The translations under genes and the position numbers were made by a program. Positions 34,842 through 41,303 of a DNA stretch of 64,000 bases are shown piece after piece (within the stretch, counting starts at the first letter, position 1; each line of letters opens with the position of its first letter). The notes beneath the pieces are model-generated. The model made no database searches. It was not told the origin of the DNA and was given only the letters and a program-made list of their open reading frames with translations. Origin of the DNA: Motilibacter aurantiacus (GTDB taxonomy: Bacteria > Actinomycetota > Actinomycetes > Motilibacterales > Motilibacteraceae); the NCBI RefSeq assembly GCF_011250645.1, contig NZ_JAANNO010000001.1, forward strand, positions 715,520-779,519, read 5' to 3'.

Positions 34842-35657
34842 TCAGCCGAGCGGCTCGAGCCCTTCGACGTGCCCGGCGAGCCAGGCCGACCACAGCGGGG
34901 CCTCCCGCTCGGCCACCGCGTCGCCACCGGGCCCGTAGAAGTAGCCGCGGACCGCTGCCGTCGCGTCCTCGTGGGCGAAGGCGCCCAGCTCGAGCAGGCC
35001 CGGATGCGGCGCCTCGACGAGCAGGCACACCGACCGTGAGCCGGTCTCGACCACGCTGCCGACGACCTGGGGAAGCGGGGAGCCGAGGCGTACGGGCGTC
35101 CCCGGCGCGGCCTGCGCGAGGCCGAGCCGGCCGAGCAGCTCGGCGCCGACGTCGTCGGGGTCGCGGCCGGCCACGCGCCCGAACACCAGCATGGACGCGG
35201 CCCGCCGGCCGGGGAAATGGGTCAGCGCCAGCCGCAGGTTGCGCAGCGCCGCCACCCAGCCCTCGTCGGTGCCTTCGAGCTGCTCCTCCCAACCGTCCCC
35301 GCCCCGGAAGAAGCCGCTCGTCAACCGGACGAGGCAGGTGCCGCCGTCCCGGGCCTCGACGAGCAGCTCGGTCGACCACGTGGGCACCGCGGGCGACTCC
35401 GGGCCCCAGCCCGGCTCGTCGTACGCGAAGCGGTGCGGCGGGTCCCAGGCGGTCACCACCCCTTCGGAGTCGCCGTACGGGCCGTGGTGGGTCACGATCC
35501 GCCCGCCCTCGCGCCCCTCCACCTGTGCGGGCACGAACCAGGTCGAGATCCCGGGGCCGGTGGCGATCGCCTCCCACACCTGCTCCGGGCTGCCCGGCAC
35601 CTCGACCTCGTGCGCGCTGACGCGCGCCGTGGGCTCCTCCGGGTCGTAGTGGCTCAC
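34842..35657 (-). CDS. SRPBCC (AHSA1-like) domain protein
   Basis: 271 aa from GTG 35657, which overlaps the ArsR stop as GTGA and has AGGAGGAG 5 nt upstream. The N-terminal ~150 residues are a START/AHSA1-like fold (VSAHEVEVPGSPEQVWEAIATGPGISTWFVPAQVEGREGGRI; AWDPPHRFAYDEPGW; LTSGFF). A second ~110-residue stretch seems a diverged repeat of the same kind (GSVVETGSRSVCLLVEAPHPGLLELGAF). ArsR-SRPBCC pairs are common in actinobacteria, where the fold binds a hydrophobic ligand. The ligand is unknown. Confidence 0.85.
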   Translation of the reverse strand: MSHYDPEEPTARVSAHEVEVPGSPEQVWEAIATGPGISTWFVPAQVEGREGGRIVTHHGPYGDSEGVVTAWDPPHRFAYDEPGWGPESPAVPTWSTELLVEARDGGTCLVRLTSGFFRGGDGWEEQLEGTDEGWVAALRNLRLALTHFPGRRAASMLVFGRVAGRDPDDVGAELLGRLGLAQAAPGTPVRLGSPLPQVVGSVVETGSRSVCLLVEAPHPGLLELGAFAHEDATAAVRGYFYGPGGDAVAEREAPLWSAWLAGHVEGLEPLG

Positions 35658-36283
35658 CGGTCCTCCTCCTGGGCTGCCGGGGTGCCCGCCGGCGCCACGT
35701 CGACGTCTGCGGGAACCGGGTGCACACCGACCAGCAGGCGGTGCCACCGGCCGTCCGGAGCGGACTCGTCGTGGTACCTCGCCGCGAGGCGCACGACGGT
35801 GGACGCCAGCTCCTCGGCGAACGCGGCTCGGTCATCGGGTGAACGGAACTGCAGGCTCGTGTCGAGCGCTAGCACCGGCAGCCGGGCGTCACGGCCGGCA
35901 GCGCTCGCCAGCATGCCGCCGATCTCGCGGACCAGCCGGGCGGCCAGTGCGACGAGGTACGACGCGGAGAGCCGGTCACCCGACGTTCCCGGACGCGCGG
36001 CAGCGGCGCCGAGCGCATCGGGTGAGACGACGTAGCCGGCCGCCGACGCCACCAGCCGGCGCTCGGTCAGCCCACCCCACAGCCGGGTCTCCGCGACCTC
36101 GACGAGGCCCTGCTCCTCGAGCCGGCGCAGGTGGTAGTTGACCTTCTGCCGGGCCAGGCCCACGCGCTGCGCGAGCTCGGCCGCCGACGCGGGCGCGCGC
36201 AGCTCGGCGAGGAGCCGGGCGCGGACGGGGTCCAGCGCGGTGGCCGCTGTCGCGGGCTCGGCGATGACCTCGACGGAGCGCAC
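35654..36283 (-). CDS. ArsR-type HTH regulator
   Basis: 209 aa, GTG start. The winged helix is LDPVRARLLAELRAPASAAELAQRVGLARQKVNYHLRRLEEQGLVEVAETRLWGGLTERRLVASA (residues ~17-82). A ~100-residue effector part (FRSPDDRAAFAEELASTVVRLAARYHD) follows. No metal-binding Cys pattern is seen, so this belongs to the non-metal ArsR-SRPBCC group. A palindrome at 36297-36320 directly upstream is its probable operator, and it is translationally coupled to the SRPBCC gene. Confidence 0.9.
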   Translation of the reverse strand: MRSVEVIAEPATAATALDPVRARLLAELRAPASAAELAQRVGLARQKVNYHLRRLEEQGLVEVAETRLWGGLTERRLVASAAGYVVSPDALGAAAARPGTSGDRLSASYLVALAARLVREIGGMLASAAGRDARLPVLALDTSLQFRSPDDRAAFAEELASTVVRLAARYHDESAPDGRWHRLLVGVHPVPADVDVAPAGTPAAQEEDR

Positions 36284-36296
36284 GGCTCAGCCTCGC

Positions 36297-36320
36297 CCTT
36301 GACAAGATGACTTGTCAAGG
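36297..36320 (-). promoter_or_regulatory. Perfect palindromic operator of the ArsR operon
   Basis: 10-bp arms CCTTGACAAG and CTTGTCAAGG flank a 4-nt ATGA centre, 13 nt before the arsR GTG. Symmetry is perfect. It embeds TTGACA-like sequence on the plus strand, so the promoter may overlap. Confidence 0.7.
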
Positions 36321-36460
36321 GGTCCGGCGCCGGGACCGCGCGGTCGTCGGCGCCACCGCGTCGTCCTTCGTTGATGGCCCGGATGAACCGGCCGCCCGCC
36401 CCGGGCGTATCCCGGGTGTGCGGCGTGTGTCGGGGGCTCCCACCGGGGGCCGGTCATGAG

Positions 36461-36466
36461 TAGCCT
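36461..36466 (+). promoter_or_regulatory. Candidate leaderless -10 box for the sigma gene
   Basis: TAGCCT, 7 nt before GTG 36474. Confidence 0.35.
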
Positions 36467-36473
36467 CGCGGCC

Positions 36474-36986
36474 GTGAGGGCGCGCGACGACGACCTGCTG
36501 CGCACGCTCCACGCCGAGCACGGCGCCGCGCTCTGGTCCTACGTCGTCGGGCTGACCGCGGGCGACGGGACGCGCGCGCAGCACGTCGTGGAGGAGACCC
36601 TGCTGCGGGCCTGGCGAGCCCCCTGGCTGCTCACGCAGCCCGGCGTGTCGGCCCGCGGCTGGCTCTTCAGCACGGCGCGTCACCTGGCCTCCGACGGCAC
36701 CGGGCGCTCCCGGCCCGGGCTGCACGTCGCCGAACAGCGCAAGCCCGGGTCGGCCCGGGGCGTCCCCGCCCCCACCACGGCACCCGACCGCCAGCTGGTC
36801 CTCGCCGCCCTGCGCGGCCTCGCCCCGGAGCACCGCGAGGTGCTCGTCGAGTGCCACTTCGGCAGCGCCTCGGTGGCGCAGGCCGCCGAGCGGCTCGGCC
36901 TCCCGCCCGCCGAGGTGAAGGCCCGGATCCGGGACGCGCTGCACGCCCTGCGCCGAGCGGTCACGGAGCTCGGGGGCAGGCCGTGA
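36474..36986 (+). CDS. ECF RNA polymerase sigma factor (second pair)
   Basis: 170 aa from GTG 36474; an ATG at 36456 would add six residues but precedes TAGCCT (36461-36466), which is a good leaderless -10 for 36474. Region 2: LLRTLHAEHGAALWSYVVGLTAGD...VVEETLLRAWR; region 4: LRGLAPEHREVLVECHFGSASVAQAAERLGLPPAEVKARIRDALHALRRAV. It matches SigK/SigL-like ECF factors. It overlaps the anti-sigma gene as GTGA and is presumably held inactive by it. Confidence 0.9.
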   Translation: MRARDDDLLRTLHAEHGAALWSYVVGLTAGDGTRAQHVVEETLLRAWRAPWLLTQPGVSARGWLFSTARHLASDGTGRSRPGLHVAEQRKPGSARGVPAPTTAPDRQLVLAALRGLAPEHREVLVECHFGSASVAQAAERLGLPPAEVKARIRDALHALRRAVTELGGRP

Positions 36987-37639
36987 CCGCGCTGGACCCG
37001 TTCGAGCTCGACGACGGCGCCTACGTGCTGGGCGCCCTCTCGCCGCAGGAGCACTCCGCGTTCGAGGCCCACCTGTCCGGCTGCGCGCAGTGCCGGGAAC
37101 GGGTACGCCGGGCCCGCGAGGCGAGCTCGCTGCTCGAGCGCTTGCGCCTCGTCGACCTGCTCACCGTCGCGCCGCCCCCGCCGCTGCACGGGGGCCTGTC
37201 CTCCGCAGCCGGCAGGAGGCGTACGCGCCGTCGGCTCGCCCTCGGCGTCGGAGGCCTCGCCGCGGCTGCCGTCGTCGCGTTCGGCGCCCTCGTCGTGCCC
37301 GCGCTCGTCCAGGACGACGGCCCCACCGTCCGGGCGATGACCCCGCTGGTCGACACGCCCGTGCGCGCCTCGGCGGCGCTCGCGCCCAGGAGCTGGGGCA
37401 CCGAGATCGAGATCGACTGCGAGTACGACGACTCGGTGCCCACGACGCTGCCCGAGCGGCTGGAGTACGCCGTCCGCGTCGTCGCGCGGGACGGCGCGCA
37501 GCAGACGCTCGGGACGTGGGCGATCTCGCGCGGGGACACCGCGACGTACCGGACGGGGACGTCGCTCGCGAGGGACGAGATCGGCTCGGTGGAGGTGGTG
37601 ACGACGAAGGGGCGGGCGATCCTCAGCCTGAGCGAGTAG
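36983..37639 (+). CDS. Anti-sigma factor, zf-HC2 membrane protein
   Basis: 218 aa from GTG 36983, overlapping the sigma stop as GTGA. The N-terminal anti-sigma domain carries HLSGCAQC (HxxxCxxC, residues ~33-40). A basic stretch (RRRTRRRLAL) and one transmembrane helix (GVGGLAAAAVVAFGALVVPALV, ~residues 85-110) follow. The external C-terminal domain of ~100 residues resembles the RskA/anti-sigma-K sensory part (WGTEIEIDCEYDDS...YAVRVVARDG). It should release the sigma factor by regulated proteolysis or oxidation. Confidence 0.88.
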   Translation: MTALDPFELDDGAYVLGALSPQEHSAFEAHLSGCAQCRERVRRAREASSLLERLRLVDLLTVAPPPPLHGGLSSAAGRRRTRRRLALGVGGLAAAAVVAFGALVVPALVQDDGPTVRAMTPLVDTPVRASAALAPRSWGTEIEIDCEYDDSVPTTLPERLEYAVRVVARDGAQQTLGTWAISRGDTATYRTGTSLARDEIGSVEVVTTKGRAILSLSE

Positions 37640-37730
37640 CGCCGCCCGGCTCGGCAGGCCGGCCGCAGGCGCCGACGCCGTCGTCGTGCCGGCCGACCGC
37701 GCGACCAGCGGTGCACCGGCCCCTGGAACG

Positions 37731-37768
37731 ACTCAGGGCGCCCACCTGCCGAGGTGGGCGCCCTGAGT
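37731..37768. terminator. Perfect 17-bp hairpin terminator
   Basis: Arms 37731-37747 and 37752-37768 pair perfectly around a 4-nt loop. It lies between the anti-sigma gene (+) and the tRNA (-), serving both. Confidence 0.8.
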
Positions 37769-37775
37769 CCGAGCG

Positions 37776-37849
37776 AGCCGCCTATCGGAATCGAACCGAT
37801 GACCTACGCATTACGAGTGCGTCGCTCTGGCCGACTGAGCTAAGGCGGC
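37776..37849 (-). tRNA. tRNA-Thr (anticodon CGU)
   Basis: 74 nt on the minus strand. Acceptor arms GCCGCCT/AGGCGGC, D stem GCTC/GAGC, anticodon stem ACGCA/TGCGT with loop CTCGTAA (anticodon CGT), T stem ATCGG/CCGAT with TTCGATT loop. All stems pair fully. The 3' CCA is not encoded. It reads ACG. Confidence 0.97.
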
Positions 37850-37906
37850 AGCACCACGACACGGGGCCGAGGCACGAAGCAAGAGTGTAGCGGGCGCCTC
37901 GGGCTG

Positions 37907-39496
37907 TCAGCAGCGCGTCCCCTCGGCCGGCAGCGTCCCGTCGACGAGGTACGCGTCCACCGCCTCGTCGACGCACGTGCTCCCCGACGCGTACGCGGTG
38001 TGGCCGTCACCGTCGAAGGTCAGCAGCCGCCCGGAGTCCAGCTGGCCGGCGAGCGCCTGCGCCCACTCGTACGGCGTCGCGGGGTCGCGGGTGGTGCCGA
38101 CCACGAGGATCGGAGCCGCGCCCGCCGCGGAGATGGCGTGCGGCTCGGTGTCCGAGCGGGCCGGCCAGGTGGCGCAGGGCAGGCTGCTCCAGCCGAGGAA
38201 CGCCCCGAAGGTGGGGGCCTGCTGCTCTGCGGCCTCGGCCCGCTGGCGCCAGACCGCGAGGTCGGTGACGGCCGAGGGCTTGTCCAGGCAGTTGACCGCG
38301 TAGATGACCTCGTTGCCGTTGGAGCCGTAGGAGCCGTCCTCGCGCCGGTCGGTCTGCGCGTCGGTGAGCGAGAGCAGCGTCGTGCCGTCGCCGTCGAAGG
38401 CGTCGGCCAGCGCGACCTCGAGGTACGGCCAGAAGTCCTTGCTGTAGAGGCCGGTGGCGACGCCGAGGGCAGCCAGCGACTGGGTGAGCTCGCGGCCGTC
38501 GTCGGTCTCCAGCGGCCGGCGGTCCACGTCGTCGAGCAGCTGGCGGATCTGCGCCAGCCCCGCCTCGCGGTCCCCCGTCAGCGGGCACTCCTCCTGGCCC
38601 AGGCAGTCCTCGACGAACGCCCCGAGCGCCGTCTCGAACCCCTTGGCCTGGCCGAGGTTGAGCTCCTCGTCGCTGAGGGTCGGGTCCAGCGCGCCGTCGA
38701 GCACCAGCCGGCCGACCTTGTCGGGGAACTGCTCGGCGTAGACCGCGCCGAGGTACGTCCCGTACGACTTGCCGAGGTACGTGAGCGTGTCCTCGCCGAG
38801 CGCGGCCCGCAGCACGTCCATGTCCCTGGCCGCGTCGGCCGTGCCCACGTGCGCGAGCAGCTGCCCGGACCTCTCCTCGCACCCCTCGCCGATCAGCCGG
38901 CTCTGCTCGGCGAACTCCTCCTCCTCGGACGGGTCGTCGGGCGAGGCGTCGACGGCGAGGAAGGTGTCGGTCTGCGCGTCGCTGAGGCAGTCGACCGGCG
39001 CGCTCGTCCCGACGCCGCGCGGGTCGAAGCCGACGATGTCGAAGCGGGAGAGCAGCCTGGTGGAGTAGTTCTCCGCGCTGCGGGCGTAGTCGACACCGGA
39101 GCCGCCGGGCCCGCCCGGGTTGACCAGCAGCGAGCCCATCCGCTCGCTCTTGCTGCCCGCCGGTCGGCGCACGACCGACAGCTCGATGTCGCCGTCACCG
39201 GGGGCCGCGTAGTCGACAGGGACGCGCAGCTTCGCGCACTGGTAGCTCTCGCCGCAGGCACCCCAGCTGAGCTCCTGGCCGTAGTACCCGGCCAGCGCCG
39301 CGTCGCCCTCCGCCGGCGCGGCGCTGCCGGCGGTCGTCGGGGGCTGCGACGGTGCCGCGGCCGGGTCGTCCCCGTCACCGCCGGTGCAGCCGCTGACCAG
39401 CAGGACGGCCGCCAGGACCCCGCAGCCGATCAGCCGAGGCCTTCCTGCGCGGCGCGGTCGGCGGGCGGCACGGGCGGGACGACGGCGAGTGGGCAC
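37907..39496 (-). CDS. TAP-family lipoprotein peptidase (alpha/beta hydrolase)
   Basis: 529 aa from GTG 39496, with TACGCT 6 nt upstream suggesting a leaderless start; longer frames lack a ribosome site. Signal peptide with the lipobox VLLVSGC. An alpha/beta hydrolase follows: VNPGGPGGSG oxyanion loop, DPRGVGTSAPVDC, nucleophile GKSYGTYLGAVYAEQFP, acid in TRDPATPYEWA and His in GDGHTAY. The C-terminal TAP-like domain has Cys residues as in Streptomyces tripeptidyl aminopeptidases (Tap/SlpD). It probably removes tripeptides from exported proteins at the cell surface. Confidence 0.92.
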   Translation of the reverse strand: MPTRRRPARAARRPRRAGRPRLIGCGVLAAVLLVSGCTGGDGDDPAAAPSQPPTTAGSAAPAEGDAALAGYYGQELSWGACGESYQCAKLRVPVDYAAPGDGDIELSVVRRPAGSKSERMGSLLVNPGGPGGSGVDYARSAENYSTRLLSRFDIVGFDPRGVGTSAPVDCLSDAQTDTFLAVDASPDDPSEEEEFAEQSRLIGEGCEERSGQLLAHVGTADAARDMDVLRAALGEDTLTYLGKSYGTYLGAVYAEQFPDKVGRLVLDGALDPTLSDEELNLGQAKGFETALGAFVEDCLGQEECPLTGDREAGLAQIRQLLDDVDRRPLETDDGRELTQSLAALGVATGLYSKDFWPYLEVALADAFDGDGTTLLSLTDAQTDRREDGSYGSNGNEVIYAVNCLDKPSAVTDLAVWRQRAEAAEQQAPTFGAFLGWSSLPCATWPARSDTEPHAISAAGAAPILVVGTTRDPATPYEWAQALAGQLDSGRLLTFDGDGHTAYASGSTCVDEAVDAYLVDGTLPAEGTRC

Positions 39497-39589
39497 CCGC
39501 CCGAGCGTACGCAACGGCCCACCCCGCGCGGATCGTCCGTCCCGCGGCACGGGCGGCGCAGCATGCACCTCCCGCGGCGAGGTGCCGGG

Positions 39590-39595
39590 TATGCT
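39590..39595 (+). promoter_or_regulatory. Candidate -10 box with long leader
   Basis: TATGCT lies ~120 nt upstream of TTG 39715. Just before it a broken stem (AGCAT/ATGCT and CACCTC/GAGGTG arms, 39560-39595) can fold. No known riboswitch was recognised in the leader. Confidence 0.3.
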
Positions 39596-39714
39596 CCCAT
39601 TTCCCCTCCGGAGCCGCGAGACGCGCGCCGGCGAGGAGCCTGAAGCAGCCCGGGCCTTGCACAGCGTCTGCCCGCCCGCCTCCGACGGCGCGGCTGCCCT
39701 TCCGGAGCCCTGCG

Positions 39715-40068
39715 TTGAACCAGTTCCTGCGCCTCGACCCCCGCGAGACCCTCGCGAGCCCCGTCCAGCCCGCCGCCGAGGCGACCGAGGCGTACGGGCG
39801 CTCGCTCGCCGTCCTGAGCGCCGCTGAGCGTGCTCTCACGCACCGGCCCACCCCCGAGGTCGAGCGGGCGGTGCTGACCGCCAGCGAGTACGTCCTGGCC
39901 TGCCGCGTCCAGGCCTGCCGCGCGCTGCTCACCGCCGGCGTCCGGCTCCCGAGCGAGACGCTGCACCACCTCGACATCGACGAGGAGCTCGTGGGCCTGC
40001 CCGCGCGTGGGTGGCTGCCACCGGTGCAGGACGCCGCCCGGGCGCCGGGCCGGCTCACCGCGCGGTAG
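39715..40068 (+). CDS. Small hypothetical protein, 117 aa
   Basis: TTG start with GGAG 7 nt upstream. It is soluble and helical (ATEAYGRSLAVLSAAERALTHRPTPEVERAVLTASEYVLACRVQACRALLTAGVRL) with no recognised domain. It lies between the TAP peptidase (divergent) and holB (convergent). Composition and reading-frame phase look coding and the size is plausible, but there is no family support. Confidence 0.5.
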   Translation: MNQFLRLDPRETLASPVQPAAEATEAYGRSLAVLSAAERALTHRPTPEVERAVLTASEYVLACRVQACRALLTAGVRLPSETLHHLDIDEELVGLPARGWLPPVQDAARAPGRLTAR

Positions 40069-40091
40069 CGCTCTGGCTGGCGCGCGGGCCT

Positions 40092-40134
40092 CCACGAGAT
40101 CGTGGTCGCCGGCTCGCCCCCCGGACGGCGAGCC
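40092..40134. terminator. Paired hairpins between convergent genes
   Basis: A short CCACG/CGTGG hairpin (40092-40105) is followed by GGCTCGCC/GGCGAGCC (40111-40118 and 40127-40134), just before the holB stop on the minus strand. Confidence 0.5.
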
Positions 40135-40136
40135 CG

Positions 40137-41303
40137 TCAGCCGGCCCGCAGCGACAGGGTCATCGCCTCGACCGCGAGCAGCGGCGCGACGTTGGCGTCG
40201 ATCGCCGTGCGGCAGGCGAGCACGGCCTCGACCCGGCGCAGCGTCGTCTCGGGCGTGCTGGCCCGCGCCACCCGCTCCAGCGCCGGGCGCAGCTCCTCGT
40301 TGACCAGGGTCACGGGAGCGCCGAACTGGACCGCCAGCACGTCGCGGTAGAACGACACGAGGTCGACCAGCGCCCGGTCGAGCGAGTCCCGCGAGGTGCG
40401 CTTGGCGCGTGTCTTCTGCTGCTTGCCCAGCTCCTTGAGCTGGCCGGCCGCACCGGCGGGCATCGCCTTGCCGGTGGTGCCCTGGCCGAGCGCCCGCGCC
40501 AGCTCGGCGGTCTCCTGCTCGTCGAGCCCCGCCGACTCGGCCGCAGCCTCCTCCGTCGCCGCCTCCACGAGGTTCGCCGCCGCCGTCAGGCAGTCGCCGA
40601 CGCCCTCGACCTGCTGGGGCACCCGCAGCGCCTCGGCCCGGCGCAGCCGAGCCTGCTCGTCGGTGGCGAGCCGACGGGCGCGCCCGATGTGACCCTGCGA
40701 CGCGCGGGCCGCGAACGCCGCCATCGCCGGGTCGATGCCGTCGCGCCGGACCAGCACCTCGGCGACGGCCTCGGCCGGTGGGGTGCGCAGCCCGAGGTGC
40801 CGGCAGCGCGAGCGGATCGTGGGCAGCACGTCCTCGAGGCTGGGGGCGCAGAGCAGCCAGACCGTGCGCGGTGGCGGCTCCTCGAGCACCTTCAGCAGCG
40901 TGTTGGCGGCCTGCTCGGTCAGCCGGTCGGCGTCCTCGACGACGATCACCTGCCAGCGGCCGTCCGACGGTCGCCGGGACGCGCGCTCGACCAGGCCGCG
41001 GGCCTCGGCCACGCCGATCGAGAGCAGCCGCGTGGTCACGACCTCGACGTCGGCATGGGTGCCCGAGCGCGCGGTACGGCAGGCAGCGCACTCGCCGCAC
41101 CCGGTGTAGGGGCACTGCAGCGCTGCGGCGAAGGCCCGCGCCGCCAGCGACCGCCCCGACCCTGGCGGCCCGGTGAAGAGCCAGGCATGGGTCATGGCCG
41201 GGCCGCTGCCGCCGGCGAGGATCTCGACCGCCGACGCCGCCGCGGCCTGCAGGGCGGCGACGGTGGGCGCCTGCCCGACGAGGTCGTCCCAGACGCCGCT
41301 CAT
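40137..41303 (-). CDS. holB: DNA polymerase III delta' subunit
   Basis: 388 aa from ATG 41303, overlapping the tmk stop as ATGA. AAA+ clamp-loader subunit: degenerate P-loop GPPGSGRS, zinc cysteines CPYTGCGECAAC, IIEEAD-type VIVVEDADRLTEQAANTLLKVLEEPP and sensor-1 (TIRSRCRHL). Together with DnaX and HolA it loads the beta clamp. The gene order topA-tmk-holB is standard in actinobacteria. Confidence 0.94.
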   Translation of the reverse strand: MSGVWDDLVGQAPTVAALQAAAASAVEILAGGSGPAMTHAWLFTGPPGSGRSLAARAFAAALQCPYTGCGECAACRTARSGTHADVEVVTTRLLSIGVAEARGLVERASRRPSDGRWQVIVVEDADRLTEQAANTLLKVLEEPPPRTVWLLCAPSLEDVLPTIRSRCRHLGLRTPPAEAVAEVLVRRDGIDPAMAAFAARASQGHIGRARRLATDEQARLRRAEALRVPQQVEGVGDCLTAAANLVEAATEEAAAESAGLDEQETAELARALGQGTTGKAMPAGAAGQLKELGKQQKTRAKRTSRDSLDRALVDLVSFYRDVLAVQFGAPVTLVNEELRPALERVARASTPETTLRRVEAVLACRTAIDANVAPLLAVEAMTLSLRAG

